DNA of 64,000 nt from JAJYVT01 sp035534455. Lineage in GTDB: Bacteria > Actinomycetota > Acidimicrobiia > Acidimicrobiales > RAAP-2. Positions 1-9,107 of this stretch are shown piece after piece. Positions within the stretch are counted from its first letter, which is position 1. Each line of letters begins with the position of its first letter. The position numbers and the translations under genes were made by a program. Where the stretch lies: the NCBI GenBank assembly GCA_035534455.1, contig DATLRV010000003.1, positions 23,056 to 87,055 on the forward strand. The letters run 5' to 3'. Under the pieces are notes generated by a model. The model made no database searches and was not told the origin of the DNA. It saw only the letters and a list, made by a program, of their open reading frames with translations.

Positions 1-2355
1 GGGAGTGCGCGGGTGATCGCACCGGCGGGCTCGGGGAAGACCCGGGTCCTCACCGAGCGCCTCCGCCATCTCCTGGTCGACCGGCGCGTCCACCCGTCGA
101 CGGTGACGGCGGTCGCCTTCAACAAGCGGGCGGCCGACGAGATGCGGAGCCGCCTTGCGGGGGTCGTGACGGCGCACGGGCCCCAGGTCCGGACGCTCAA
201 CTCGCTCGGCCTGTGGGTCTGCAACGAGCTCGGCGGGGACGGGCAGCTCGAGGTGCTCGAGGAGGCCGGCGCCCGGGACGTCGTCGAGGTGGTCTTCCCC
301 GTCAAGCACCAGGCGAACGCCGACACCGTGGCGCCGTACCTCGACTCGCTCTCGGCGGTGCGCCTCGGGCTCGCATCGCCCGACGCAGCGGAGCTGGCCT
401 ACCCCGACGCTTCGGGACTCGCGGAAGGTTTCGACGCCTACCGCGAAGAGCTGCGCCGCCGGCGCGCCGTCGACTTCGACGAGCAGATCTACCGTGCGAT
501 CGAGGTCCTCCTGCGGGATCCGGCAGCGAGGTCCCGCGCCCAGAGCTCCTGCCGGAGGATGCTCGTCGACGAATTCCAGGACCTCACCCCGGCGCACATG
601 CTGTTGATCCGGCTCCTGTGCGCGCCCGGCTACGACTGCTTCGGCGTGGGTGACGACGACCAGGTCATCTACGGCTACTCGGGGGCGGACCCGGGCTTCC
701 TCATCGACTACGGGCGGTACTTCCCGGGGGCGGGGTCGCACGCGCTCGAGGTCAACTACCGCTGCCCACCGGCCGTCGTGGAGGCGGCCACCCACCTCCT
801 CTCCTACAACACGCGTCGGGTGCACAAGACGATCCGCGTCGCCCCCGATCGCCAGGACCCGATGCCGGCGAACGCCGGCCTCCTGGCCGGCGCGGGAGCC
901 GTCGCCCGCGTCCCCGTGCCCGGCGACGAGCTCGCCCGCGTCGCGGTCGACCTCGTCGCCGGATGGCTCGGAGAGGGGATCGAACCGGACCAGGTGGCGG
1001 TCCTCGCCAGGGTCAACGCCGTGCTGCTCCCGGTGCACGTCGCCTGCGTCGAGGCGGGCATCCCCGTCACATCGACGCTCGGGCCGGCGGTGCTTCGACG
1101 CACTGGCGTGCGTACCGCGCTCGCCTACGTGCGGATCGCCCGGCGGCCGCAGGAGATCCAGCGGGCCGACGTCCTCGACACCGTCCACCGGCCGTCGCGC
1201 AAGATCTCACGCCCGGTGGTCGAGATGCTCACCAGGCGCCCGCACACGTCCGTGACCGACATCCGTCGCCTCGCGGAGCGTCTCTCGGGGGGTGACGTCC
1301 CCAAGCTCGAGGCGTACGCCAACGACTTGGCACGGGTCGCGGCAACCGTCACGACCGTCGAGGCATTGCGCACGGTCCGCGTCGATCTCGGCCTCGGCGG
1401 GCAGATGGAGGTCCTGGACGGGTCCCGAAGAGACGCCGACCGTTCGACCCACACCGACGACCTCCTCGCCCTCGAGGCCGTCGCCGCGCTGCATCCCGAG
1501 CCGGACGGCTTCGAGGCGTGGCTGGCCGAGCGCCTGTCGCGTCCGGCGGAGGCGGGCCCCGCGGTCCTCCTCTCGACGGTGCACAGGATCAAGGGGAAGG
1601 AGTGGCCGAACGTCATCGTCTTCGGCGCCAACCAGGGCCTCTTCCCGCACCGCCTCGGAGACGACGACGAAGGGGAGCGCCGGATCTTCCACGTGGCCCT
1701 GACCCGTGCCCTCGACCGCGCGGTCGTGCTGTACGACCGTGAGGCGCCCTCGCCGTTCGTGGCCGAGCTCGACGGCGAAAGACCGCACACGCCCCTTCGC
1801 TCCCGCAGGACCGCGGCCTCGGCGGCCGAGGTGAAGAACGTGCCCCGTGCGGCTCGGACACGCGGTGCACGACGGAACCGGGTGAAGACGTCCGCACCGA
1901 CGCGCCGGGACCCGGCCGTGACCGCCGCGATCGGCGTGGAGCTGGAGGTGGGCGGCCAGCGGGGCAGTGTCGTCGAGCTCCGCGCGGGCGGGGTCCTCAT
2001 GCAGGTCGGGTCCGTGCGGGTGCATGTCGCCTACGGCACGGTGGTGCGCGCCGGTGCACGTCTGGTCTCACTCGTGGCGCCCGAGGAAGGCTCAGAGCTC
2101 TCGCCGACCGCCCGTGCGATCGAGCAGGCGCTGCGGGAGTGGCGCTCGGCCACGGCGAAGGCCGACAAGGTCCCCGCCTACGTCGTCTTGAACGACGCAG
2201 ATCTGCGCGGGGTGGCAGAGCGGGCGCCCGGGAGCCTTGCCGAGCTCCTGGAGTGCAGGGGGATGGGTCCACTTCGCCTGGAGCGCTACGGCGACGACAT
2301 CCTGGCCGTGGTGGAGGCTGCCGGTCCGGCCGAAGCCTCCACCGGGCCTTCGTGA
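1..2355 (+). CDS. UvrD2-type superfamily I DNA helicase, 5'-truncated by window edge
   Basis: ATP-dependent 3'-5' DNA helicase of the UvrD/PcrA/Rep class, acting in DNA repair. The reading frame is open from base 1, so the true start lies upstream. Visible motifs in order: Walker A GSGKT (about residue 10), FNKRAADEM (Ia), DEFQD (II, about residue 190), GDDDQVIYGY (III), EVNYRCP (IV), TVHRIKGKEWPNV (V) and HVALTRA (VI). The last 70 or so residues form an HRDC-like domain (LAELLECRGMGPLRLERYG), the arrangement of mycobacterial UvrD2. A basic low-complexity linker separates the helicase core from the HRDC part. Family assignment is firm; the UvrD2 subtype is inferred from the HRDC tail. Confidence 0.93.
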   Translation, partial: GSARVIAPAGSGKTRVLTERLRHLLVDRRVHPSTVTAVAFNKRAADEMRSRLAGVVTAHGPQVRTLNSLGLWVCNELGGDGQLEVLEEAGARDVVEVVFPVKHQANADTVAPYLDSLSAVRLGLASPDAAELAYPDASGLAEGFDAYREELRRRRAVDFDEQIYRAIEVLLRDPAARSRAQSSCRRMLVDEFQDLTPAHMLLIRLLCAPGYDCFGVGDDDQVIYGYSGADPGFLIDYGRYFPGAGSHALEVNYRCPPAVVEAATHLLSYNTRRVHKTIRVAPDRQDPMPANAGLLAGAGAVARVPVPGDELARVAVDLVAGWLGEGIEPDQVAVLARVNAVLLPVHVACVEAGIPVTSTLGPAVLRRTGVRTALAYVRIARRPQEIQRADVLDTVHRPSRKISRPVVEMLTRRPHTSVTDIRRLAERLSGGDVPKLEAYANDLARVAATVTTVEALRTVRVDLGLGGQMEVLDGSRRDADRSTHTDDLLALEAVAALHPEPDGFEAWLAERLSRPAEAGPAVLLSTVHRIKGKEWPNVIVFGANQGLFPHRLGDDDEGERRIFHVALTRALDRAVVLYDREAPSPFVAELDGERPHTPLRSRRTAASAAEVKNVPRAARTRGARRNRVKTSAPTRRDPAVTAAIGVELEVGGQRGSVVELRAGGVLMQVGSVRVHVAYGTVVRAGARLVSLVAPEEGSELSPTARAIEQALREWRSATAKADKVPAYVVLNDADLRGVAERAPGSLAELLECRGMGPLRLERYGDDILAVVEAAGPAEASTGPS

Positions 2356-2543
2356 ACCTCGTGCCCGAGGGCTTCACCGACCGGGCGGCCACTCTGCGGC
2401 TCGACGGAGCGACATGGCGGCGATGCCGGCGGTACCCTCAGGTCTGGTGATTCGGCTGGGATGACGGGATGCACGGGAGTTCGTGTCGAACGTCGAGCTC
2501 CGGGTTCGCACCTCGTCTGCGCGTCGCGACCGGGGAGGCTGCC

Positions 2544-2951
2544 ATGGCATCCGTCAGTGTCCGCTACATCGTCCACGACGTCGACGCCGCCATCGGGTTC
2601 TATTGCGGCCAGCTCGGCTTTCACGAGGAGATGCATCCCGCACCGACGTTCGCGATGCTCTCGCGCGGCCCGCTCCGTCTGGTGCTGAGTGCCCCGGGAG
2701 CCGCGCCGGGTGGCGGCCAAGCGATGCCTGACGGCAGGCTGCCCGAGCCCGGCGGCTGGAACCGCTTCTCCATCGAGGTGGACGATCTCGAGGCGACGGT
2801 GGAAACCCTCCGAGCCGCGGGCGTGAAGTTCCGAAACGAGATCGTGGGCGGAACGGGTGGCAAGCAGATCATCGTCGAGGATCCCTCCGGCAACCCCGTC
2901 GAGCTGTTCCAGCCGACGCTCGCAGCAGCGCGGCTCGATCAGGGTCACTGA
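2544..2951 (+). CDS. VOC (glyoxalase/bleomycin resistance) family protein
   Basis: A 135-residue single-domain protein of the vicinal oxygen chelate fold. The start is the ATG preceded by GGGGAGG at 2532-2538; upstream in-frame codons look non-coding. It begins VRYIVHDVDAAIGFYCGQLGF, the first beta-alpha unit of VOC proteins, and ends with DPSGNPVELFQP, the usual final strand carrying the metal-ligand Glu. The substrate cannot be told from sequence; members include glyoxalases, dioxygenases and antibiotic-binding proteins. It follows the helicase gene on the same strand after about 190 bases and shows no clear functional link to it. Confidence 0.85.
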   Translation: MASVSVRYIVHDVDAAIGFYCGQLGFHEEMHPAPTFAMLSRGPLRLVLSAPGAAPGGGQAMPDGRLPEPGGWNRFSIEVDDLEATVETLRAAGVKFRNEIVGGTGGKQIIVEDPSGNPVELFQPTLAAARLDQGH

Positions 2952-3141
2952 CGATGTGAGCCGGTGGACGGCGTACCACCGGGTGGTCCGCACCGACAGG
3001 CCGGATCTCGCCGCGAGCTCGCCGGTGGTCACGAGCTGATCGTCGTGGCTCCAGCGGGTGGGGAGTCAGGGGAGCCGGTACCGTGCCCCGCATGCGGTGC
3101 TCGGCGGGAGGTGGCGACCCGGGCGCCGTGCGGGCGTCCAC

Positions 3142-4599
3142 GTGACGCGGAGTCGGCCGCCGGCGCTCCTCGTCGCGGGGACCTCGAGCTGGGCGGGGAA
3201 GAGCCTCCTCGCGACGGCCCTCTGCGCGGCGCTGCGCGAGCGTGGGTTCGCGGTGGCGCCCTTCAAGGCGCAGAACATGTCCAACAACGCCCGGGTCGTC
3301 GACGGCGGCGAGATCGGCGCAGCCCAGTACTTCCAGGCGCTCGCGGCGGGCGTGACCCCTTCGGTCCGGCACAATCCCGTGCTGTTGAAGCCCGAGGCCG
3401 AGACGAGGAGCCAGGTCGTCGTGCGCGGGCGGGTCGACCGTGCCCTCACCGAGGTGCCCTGGCGCGAGCGCGCCGAACCGCTCTGGGAGGTGGTGCGCCT
3501 CGCCTACGACGAGGTCGCCGGCGACGCGGACGTCGTGGTGCTCGAGGGAGCCGGGAGCCCCGCAGAGGTGAACCTCGCCGACGTCGACCTGGCCAACCTG
3601 CGCATCGCCCGCCACGCCGGCGCCCGGATGCTCGTCGTCTGCGACATCGACCGCGGTGGCGCCTTCGCCCACTGCTACGGCACCTGGGCGCTGCTCCCGA
3701 CCGCGGACCGCGCGAGGGTGGGCGGGTTCGTGTTGAACCGGTTCCGTGGCGACCCCGCGCTGCTCGCGCCCGGGCCGGCGATCCTCCACGACTTGACCGG
3801 CGTGCCGACGGTGGGGGTGGTGCCCATCGTCGACCACGGGCTGCCCGACGAGGACGGCGCCGACCCTTCGCCGAGTCCCGGTGCGGGCCGGCGGGTGCGC
3901 GTGGTGCGCGGGCCCGCGGCCTCCAACCTGGACGAGTGGTGGACCCTCCGGGAGGCGAGCGACTTCCGATGGGCGGTGCGCGCCGGCGACCTGGACGACG
4001 CCGAGCTCATCGTGCTCCCGGGCTCGAAGCTCGTCGCCCACGATCTGTCATGGCTCCGCCGCACGGGCATCGACCGGGCCCTGCTCGCCGCGATCGGCCG
4101 TAGGGTGCCGGTGCTCGCGGTGTGCGGCGGCCTCCAGTTGCTGGGCGACGTCATCGACGATCCCGGCGGCGTCGAGTCCGCGGGCCGTGTCGCCGGCCTC
4201 GGCGTCGTCCCGGCGCGGACCGTCCTGTCCCCCGAGAAGCTCGTCCGCCGCTCCGCCAGGCGCTTCCGTGCGGATCTCCCCGCCCCCTGGCGTGCGCTCG
4301 GCGGCCTCGAGGTCGAGGGCTACGAGGTCCACTACGGGGTGACGACCGGGCATCCGCACCTGGAGCCCGCGTTCGTCGACGGCTCGGGCATCGTCGCCGG
4401 CCACGTGCTCGGCGTCTACCTCCACGGGCTCTGCGAGGACGCCGCAGTCGTCGAGGCACTGGTCGGGGCCGCTCCGCGCCGGACCCTCGGCGAGGTGCTC
4501 GACGGCCTCGGCCGGTTGGCCGAGCGCCACCTCGACATGGGGGCGGTCCTCGCGATGGTGGGGCTGCCGGCCACCCGCGAACAGCCTCGCCGGCGATGA
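3142..4599 (+). CDS. cobQ: Cobyric acid synthase (adenosylcobyric acid synthase, glutamine-hydrolysing)
   Basis: Amidates four side-chain carboxylates of adenosylcobyrinic acid a,c-diamide in cobalamin synthesis. The N-terminal dethiobiotin synthetase-like ATPase starts GTSSWAGKSLL and has the family signature PFKAQNMSNNA. The C-terminal class I glutamine amidotransferase carries the nucleophile Cys in LAVCGGLQLLG and later EGYEVHYG and GVYLHGL. With the GTG start at 3142 the protein has 485 residues, the normal CobQ length. The frame is open back to 3058, but that extension is Arg-rich and unlike CobQ. The stop overlaps the next start (ATGA), so the following PLP enzyme is translationally coupled. 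No other cobalamin genes are in the window. Confidence 0.93.
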   Translation: MTRSRPPALLVAGTSSWAGKSLLATALCAALRERGFAVAPFKAQNMSNNARVVDGGEIGAAQYFQALAAGVTPSVRHNPVLLKPEAETRSQVVVRGRVDRALTEVPWRERAEPLWEVVRLAYDEVAGDADVVVLEGAGSPAEVNLADVDLANLRIARHAGARMLVVCDIDRGGAFAHCYGTWALLPTADRARVGGFVLNRFRGDPALLAPGPAILHDLTGVPTVGVVPIVDHGLPDEDGADPSPSPGAGRRVRVVRGPAASNLDEWWTLREASDFRWAVRAGDLDDAELIVLPGSKLVAHDLSWLRRTGIDRALLAAIGRRVPVLAVCGGLQLLGDVIDDPGGVESAGRVAGLGVVPARTVLSPEKLVRRSARRFRADLPAPWRALGGLEVEGYEVHYGVTTGHPHLEPAFVDGSGIVAGHVLGVYLHGLCEDAAVVEALVGAAPRRTLGEVLDGLGRLAERHLDMGAVLAMVGLPATREQPRRR

Positions 4600-5750
4600 C
4601 GGCGCTCGAGGAGCTCGGCGAGCCCGAGGACCGCTGGGCGCGCTGGCGCGCGGCGCGGCCCGACCCCGCCGTGTGCCATCTGGACAGCGCGGCCGCGGGG
4701 AGAAGCTCTCTCGCCGTCCTGACCGCCGTCGCCGAGCACGCCCTCTTGGAGGCGCGGGTGGGCGCCTATGTCGCGCAGGAGGAGGCCGGGGCGGCGCTCT
4801 CGGCCGGCCGGGAGGCGCTCGCCCGACTGGTCGGCATCCCCGCCGACGGGATCGCCTTCGTCGAGAGCGCGAGCGTCGCTCTCGGCGTCCTCCTCGAGGT
4901 CTGGCCCTTCGGCGCCGACCCGTGCGTCGGCGTCGTCCCGAGCGAGTGGGGCCCGAACCTCGCGGCGTTCGCCCGCAGGGGGTTGCGCACGGTCGAGCTG
5001 CCCGTCGACGGCGACGGCCACGTCGACCTCGCCGGGTTGGCGCGCCACCTTTCGAAGGACCCCCCGTCGCTGGTCCACCTCACCCAGGTCGCGTCGCACC
5101 GCCCCCTCGTCCAGCCCGCCGCGGACGTGGCGGCCGTCTGCCGGGCGTCGGGTGTCCCGCTCGTGGTCGACGCGGCGCAGGCGCTCGGGCACGTCGACAC
5201 GGCGAGCGGTGCCGACGTGGTCTACGCGACCAGCCGCAAGTGGCTCACCGGACCCCGCGGTGTCGGCGTGCTCGCCGTCGACCCCCGGTGGCACGACCGC
5301 CTGCGCGACGCGCTCGTCGCGCTCGAACCGGTCGCCGCCGCCGACGAGCCGATCGGCTCGTGGTTGTCCTCCCGGGAGTCGCACGTCGCCGGGCGGGTGG
5401 GGCTCGGTGTGGCGGCCCGCGAGCACCTCGGCCTCGGGGCAGAGGCGGTCCGGGCCCGGCTCGCCGCCGTCGGACGGGCGACCCGCGAGGTCCTCGGGGA
5501 CCTGGACGACTGGGAGGTGGTCGGGCCGGTCGACGAGCCGTGTGCCATCACGGCGCTCAGGCCGACCTCGGGACAGGACGTCATGGACGTACGGGCGCGC
5601 CTCCTGCACGAGCACCGGATCGTGACGACGGGCCAACAGCTCTTCCGGGCGCCGCACGACATGTCGTCGCCGACCTTGCGGATCAGCCCGCACGTCGACG
5701 TGGAGACCGGCGACCTCGCCCGCCTGCGCGAAGCCCTCGCGTCCCTCTGA
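4596..5750 (+). CDS. EgtE-like PLP-dependent lyase (class V aminotransferase fold)
   Basis: A 384-residue fold-type I PLP enzyme. The N-terminus (HLDSAAAGRSS, then EARVGAYVAQEEA) and the PLP-lysine segment SRKWLTGPRGVGVLAV resemble mycobacterial EgtE, the hercynylcysteine S-oxide lyase that makes ergothioneine. VVDAAQALGHV contains the cofactor-contacting Asp, and K in SRKW is the expected Schiff-base lysine. The start overlaps the cobQ stop, so both are probably cotranscribed. None of egtA, egtB, egtC or egtD is in the window, so the pathway role is inferred from family resemblance; a cysteine desulfurase or isopenicillin-N-epimerase-like activity is the alternative. Confidence 0.7.
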   Translation: MTALEELGEPEDRWARWRAARPDPAVCHLDSAAAGRSSLAVLTAVAEHALLEARVGAYVAQEEAGAALSAGREALARLVGIPADGIAFVESASVALGVLLEVWPFGADPCVGVVPSEWGPNLAAFARRGLRTVELPVDGDGHVDLAGLARHLSKDPPSLVHLTQVASHRPLVQPAADVAAVCRASGVPLVVDAAQALGHVDTASGADVVYATSRKWLTGPRGVGVLAVDPRWHDRLRDALVALEPVAAADEPIGSWLSSRESHVAGRVGLGVAAREHLGLGAEAVRARLAAVGRATREVLGDLDDWEVVGPVDEPCAITALRPTSGQDVMDVRARLLHEHRIVTTGQQLFRAPHDMSSPTLRISPHVDVETGDLARLREALASL

Positions 5751-5848
5751 ACCCCGGCGCGCGGAGAGGACGTCCGGCGATCGCCGTCGACGTGCTCTCG
5801 GTCCCGTCAGGTTGTGGCCGCCTCGACCACGACCGGCAGTCCGGTGGG

Positions 5849-6448
5849 TCAGACCCGGGTGACCCGCGCGAGCCACGCATGGACTTTCGGGACCAGGTTC
5901 GTCAGGAACTCGGCGGGCTCGATGGACTCGACGTCCCAACCGTGCGCGAAGGACGCCTCGATCTCGCCCCGGGTGACGCGGCGCGGGCCCCAGTCGCCGG
6001 GCTGCCGGTCGCTGAAGCACGCCATGAAGTAGCGGCCTCCGGGCGCGACGACCGAACCGAGCGAATCCACGTAGCGGGAGCGGTCGGCGTCGTCGAAGAC
6101 GTGGAAGACGCCGCTGTCGATGACCGTGTCGAATTGCTTCCCCAGCACGTCGAGGCGCAGGATGTCGCCAACGACGAAGGTCGCGTCGATCCGCCGTTCC
6201 GCCGCCTTGCGCCGCGCCGCGTCGATGGCGGCGGCAACGAGGTCGATGCCCGTCGCCTCGTGGCCGAGCGCCGCGGCCATGAGGGCGTGCTCTCCGGTGC
6301 CGCACCCGCTGTCGAGGACGGTCCCGCGGAGCTCGCCGGCTTCTGCGAGCGCGAGGAAGACCGGCTGGGGGCGGCCGATGTCCCACGGCGGCGTCGTGCG
6401 GTAGATCTCCTCGAAGTCGCTCGGCGTGGCGGGATTCTCTGCGGTCAT
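5849..6448 (-). CDS. Class I SAM-dependent methyltransferase
   Basis: A 199-residue methyltransferase with the seven-strand Rossmann fold. Motif I is VLDSGCGTGEHAL (about residues 44-56), followed by the acidic end of strand 2 in GIDLVAAAI and motif II/III around VGDILRL. The opening YRTTPPWDIGRPQP is typical of a common actinobacterial group of small methyltransferases near the TPMT/UbiE families. The substrate is unknown. It runs convergent to the EgtE-like gene but is not EgtD, being smaller and lacking that family's architecture. The ATG sits 7 bases after a TACGCT hexamer with no Shine-Dalgarno sequence, so the mRNA is probably leaderless. Confidence 0.85.
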   Translation of the reverse strand: MTAENPATPSDFEEIYRTTPPWDIGRPQPVFLALAEAGELRGTVLDSGCGTGEHALMAAALGHEATGIDLVAAAIDAARRKAAERRIDATFVVGDILRLDVLGKQFDTVIDSGVFHVFDDADRSRYVDSLGSVVAPGGRYFMACFSDRQPGDWGPRRVTRGEIEASFAHGWDVESIEPAEFLTNLVPKVHAWLARVTRV

Positions 6449-6455
6449 GCGCCGG

Positions 6456-6461
6456 AGCGTA
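6456..6461 (-). promoter_or_regulatory. Putative leaderless -10 element of methyltransferase gene
   Basis: On the minus strand TACGCT fits the TANNNT actinobacterial -10 consensus and lies 7 bases before the ATG at 6448, placing the transcript start at or next to the start codon. The same hexamer and spacing recur before the MFS gene at 27675-27680. No convincing -35 was seen. Confidence 0.45.
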
Positions 6462-6525
6462 GAGCCGGGCGGACCCGCGTCGCCGCCGGTTCGGGACGCC
6501 GGCGGTCAGGCGTGGTCAGGCGTGG

Positions 6526-7764
6526 TCAGGCGTGGCCGGCCGGGGCAGGGGTGGCCAGCCGGTAGAGCGAGGTGGCGTTCCCCTCCCCGATCATCGACGC
6601 CACCCGACGGGCGTTGGGAAGGCTCCACTCACCGTGGTCGACCAGATGCCCGAGGACGCGCGCCATCGCCCTGCGCCAGAGATGGGCGCCGAGGAAGTGC
6701 AGCTCGGATGCGCCCCAGCCGTCCGACGAGAAGAGCTGCTTGCCGAACGGGGCGACCTCGAGCGCCTCGGCGACGATCGTCGCGGCGGACCCGCCGGCGT
6801 AGATGACGGCGAGGCCCACGTCGAAGAAGACGTTCGGGAACATCTGGGCGAGGTACCCCGCCTCCCGGTGGTACGGGTAGCAGTGCAGCAGCACCACCGG
6901 CGTGCCGGACGGCTCGGCCAGGCGGAGGAACTCGGTGAGGAGGAGCGGGTTCGACCGGTGCAGGTCGAGGTCCGTGTCGCCGTAGCCGGCGTGGAGCTGC
7001 AACGGCAACCCCGCGTCGATGCCGGACCACAGGAGGTGGCGGAGGAGCGTCGGATGGGAGAGGCGCGCCCGTCCGGTGCGGTCGAGCTCTCCGAGCCACC
7101 GCCCCGCCGCCGCGGTCACCTCGTCCGGTCCGGGCCGCTCGGGGTCGAGGTCGAAGCCGTGGCGGTAGGCGACGATGCTCTTCGTCCCGACGGCGTCGAC
7201 GAGCCGCTCGTCGAGGCGCTGCGCGAGCCGCTCCGCAAAGCCGGCCGCGCCCGGGCCCTCGGCGGCGACCTCTTCGGCGACCGCTTCGAGGCGGACCACC
7301 TCGCGCGCGACGGCCCCGCCCGCCGAGGCCGTCTCCTCTGGCGAGAGGAGCCCGTCGGCGTTGAACCCCGTGTCGACGAGGAACGCACTCACCTGCTCCG
7401 CGGACAAGAAGCGCCGGTTCACGCCGGCGACACCGAGCTCGTGGCGACGCGCAAGGTAGTCGGACGGTGACGCGTGAGGCTCGAGGTCGAGCAGCGGGGC
7501 GCACCACCGAAGGATCGCGAATCCCACCGGCGAGTCGAAGGCCGACTGGCCGGACCGACCTCCCCGGTCGGACTCGGTGATGGTCTCGGCGAAGACCTCG
7601 TCGGCGACGTCGTCTCGGAACGCCCCGTGGACGTGGTGGTCGACGAGGGACAGCGACGAAAGGTGCTCGGCGAGCGCGTCGTGGGACAGGGCGTCGGCGC
7701 CCCTCTCGGGGCCGGAGCCGACGGGCGACGGCGCCAAACGTGGACGTGGATCGTGCCGGCGCAC
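6526..7764 (-). CDS. Metal-dependent amidohydrolase (amidohydrolase-2/FluG N-terminal-like)
   Basis: A 412-residue TIM-barrel hydrolase. The first metal motif is DHHVHG near the N-terminus; LQLHAGYGDTD, VVLLHCYPYHREAGYLA, the strand NVFFDVG and FSSDGWG supply further expected ligands and the catalytic Asp. Family members hydrolyse C-N or C-C bonds or isomerise sugars; the exact substrate is unknown. The GTG at 7764 was chosen because GGAGGGG (7769-7775) precedes it and a TACGAT hexamer at 7798-7803 would start transcription inside the longer frame that opens at 7794. It is divergent from the cyclase-family gene and the transporter, suggesting one catabolic unit. Confidence 0.85.
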   Translation of the reverse strand: MRRHDPRPRLAPSPVGSGPERGADALSHDALAEHLSSLSLVDHHVHGAFRDDVADEVFAETITESDRGGRSGQSAFDSPVGFAILRWCAPLLDLEPHASPSDYLARRHELGVAGVNRRFLSAEQVSAFLVDTGFNADGLLSPEETASAGGAVAREVVRLEAVAEEVAAEGPGAAGFAERLAQRLDERLVDAVGTKSIVAYRHGFDLDPERPGPDEVTAAAGRWLGELDRTGRARLSHPTLLRHLLWSGIDAGLPLQLHAGYGDTDLDLHRSNPLLLTEFLRLAEPSGTPVVLLHCYPYHREAGYLAQMFPNVFFDVGLAVIYAGGSAATIVAEALEVAPFGKQLFSSDGWGASELHFLGAHLWRRAMARVLGHLVDHGEWSLPNARRVASMIGEGNATSLYRLATPAPAGHA

Positions 7765-7797
7765 GGAACCCCCTCCGCAGCGGTGGACGGTCATCCG

Positions 7798-7803
7798 ATC
7801 GTA
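7798..7803 (-). promoter_or_regulatory. Putative -10 element of amidohydrolase gene
   Basis: TACGAT on the minus strand fits TANNNT. It predicts a transcript start near 7790, leaving a short leader that contains the GGAGGGG ribosome binding site used to pick the GTG start at 7764. No clear -35 was found. Confidence 0.35.
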
Positions 7804-7950
7804 GGTCGGGCTGTGTGCCGCTCGCGCCGCCGCTGTCGTCCGCCGTCGCCGTCCGCCGTCGCTTGACGGCCCAGGTGGCCGGTGCTACATCCCCGACGGT
7901 GACGACCCAGGCCGAGCGACGCCAAGCGATGCCAAGCGCGATGACCATCG

Positions 7951-8841
7951 ATGACGGTTGATCCCGGGGGGAGGCTCGGAGAGGTGCGGGCGGACGACCG
8001 GGTGCGGGCCGCCGCGGCGGTCCGCTCGGGCAAGGTGTTCACCCTCGGTCTCGAGGTGTTCGGCCGCACACCGGTGCCGGCCTTCCCCGGCGCACCGACG
8101 CCGCTGCACATCATGTACCAGGACTGGTCGCACTACGAGAAGGGCCTCCTGCAGCCGGACGCGGGGAACGTCGCGTGGGTCGACGACGGCGTGCTGCTGA
8201 ACTGTCACGGCGGCACCCATCTCGACGCCCGCGGGCATGTCATCGTCGACGGGACGATCGCGGGCGGGGTGCCCGCGTCGTCGACCGTCGGCGGCCTCGC
8301 GCAGACAGACGTGGCGGCGGTGGCACGGCTCGGCGTCTTCTGCCGGGGTGTCTTGGTCGACCTCTGCCGAGAGAACGAAGGGCCGTTGCCTCGCGACCAC
8401 GAGGTGACGTTGGACGAGGTGGAGGCGTGCCTTCGCGACGAGCACGTCGAGCTCGCGCCCGGCGACATGGTGCTCCTGCGGACCGGGAGCCTCGAACGCT
8501 TCCGGTCGGAGGGCGCCACGGCGTTCTTCGCGGACTACTCCGAGCCGGGACTCGGCTACGACGACGCGCTCCTCGAGTGGGTCGACGACCGCCGTGTCCT
8601 CGGGATCGGCTCGGACACCCTCGCCAACGAGCGGCCGAGAGACCCCGCGACGCACGAGGAGTTCTGCCTCCACCGCCATCTCCTGCGTGACCGCGGCCTC
8701 CAGTTCCACGAGGTGCTCTGGCTGGCCGACCTCGCCGCGGACTGCGCGGACGACGGCCGTTACGAGGGCCTCTACGTGGCCTCACCCCTCAAGCTGGTGG
8801 GCGCGTCCGGTTGCCCCGTGAACCCCCTGTTCGTCAAGTGA
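7951..8841 (+). CDS. Cyclase/kynurenine formamidase-family hydrolase
   Basis: A 296-residue protein of the 'putative cyclase' family (Zn- or Mn-dependent amide hydrolases such as kynurenine formamidase and isatin hydrolase). The diagnostic metal motif HGGTHLDARGH is present about one third in, and the C-terminal GIGSDTL and QFHEVLWLADL segments follow as in the family. The start is ATG 7951; GTG 7984, with a purine-rich stretch before it, is a possible shorter alternative. With the divergent amidohydrolase and the downstream peptide-type transporter it suggests uptake and opening of an amide or lactam-like compound; the substrate itself is not visible in the sequence. Confidence 0.85.
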   Translation: MTVDPGGRLGEVRADDRVRAAAAVRSGKVFTLGLEVFGRTPVPAFPGAPTPLHIMYQDWSHYEKGLLQPDAGNVAWVDDGVLLNCHGGTHLDARGHVIVDGTIAGGVPASSTVGGLAQTDVAAVARLGVFCRGVLVDLCRENEGPLPRDHEVTLDEVEACLRDEHVELAPGDMVLLRTGSLERFRSEGATAFFADYSEPGLGYDDALLEWVDDRRVLGIGSDTLANERPRDPATHEEFCLHRHLLRDRGLQFHEVLWLADLAADCADDGRYEGLYVASPLKLVGASGCPVNPLFVK

Positions 8842-8889
8842 GCCCGTCGAGTGAGCCCGTCGAGTGAGCCCGTCGAGTGAGCCCGTCGA
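8838..8889 (+). repeat. Four perfect tandem copies of a 13-bp unit
   Basis: GTGAGCCCGTCGA occurs four times head to tail. The first copy contains the TGA stop of the cyclase-family gene, so the array begins inside the coding sequence. A fifth unit decays after CGAG. The unit looks like a slippage product rather than an operator; it has no strong internal symmetry. Confidence 0.9.
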
Positions 8890-8930
8890 GGGAATCGGTG
8901 ACGCGGACGCGACCATGACGCGTGACAGCC

Positions 8931-8959
8931 TTGCGATTACACTCGCCCTGTGAGATAGT
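8931..8959 (+). promoter_or_regulatory. Putative promoter of the ABC transporter operon
   Basis: TTGCGA at 8931-8936 and GATAGT at 8954-8959 are separated by 17 bases, resembling a housekeeping -35/-10 pair. It leaves a leader of about 140 bases before the substrate-binding protein start, which contains a possible small hairpin at 8995-9013. Position is plausible, but no independent evidence is available. Confidence 0.4.
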
Positions 8960-9107
8960 TCGGGACTGAAATCGGATTGGGAGGCGCCGAAGCTGGAAGG
9001 AAGCGTTCCTCCCTGCCACCGAAACCGCCGGAATACGTCTTCGCGGCGTCCGATATCGACGTTGGTACCGGTGCCCGGAAATTGCTTCAGAGGGGGGCGA
9101 CGGCTAG

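Noticed and set aside
8995..9013. Hairpin in the transporter leader as a riboswitch or attenuator
   Set aside because: Short stem with a mismatch and no recognised riboswitch core; likely chance.
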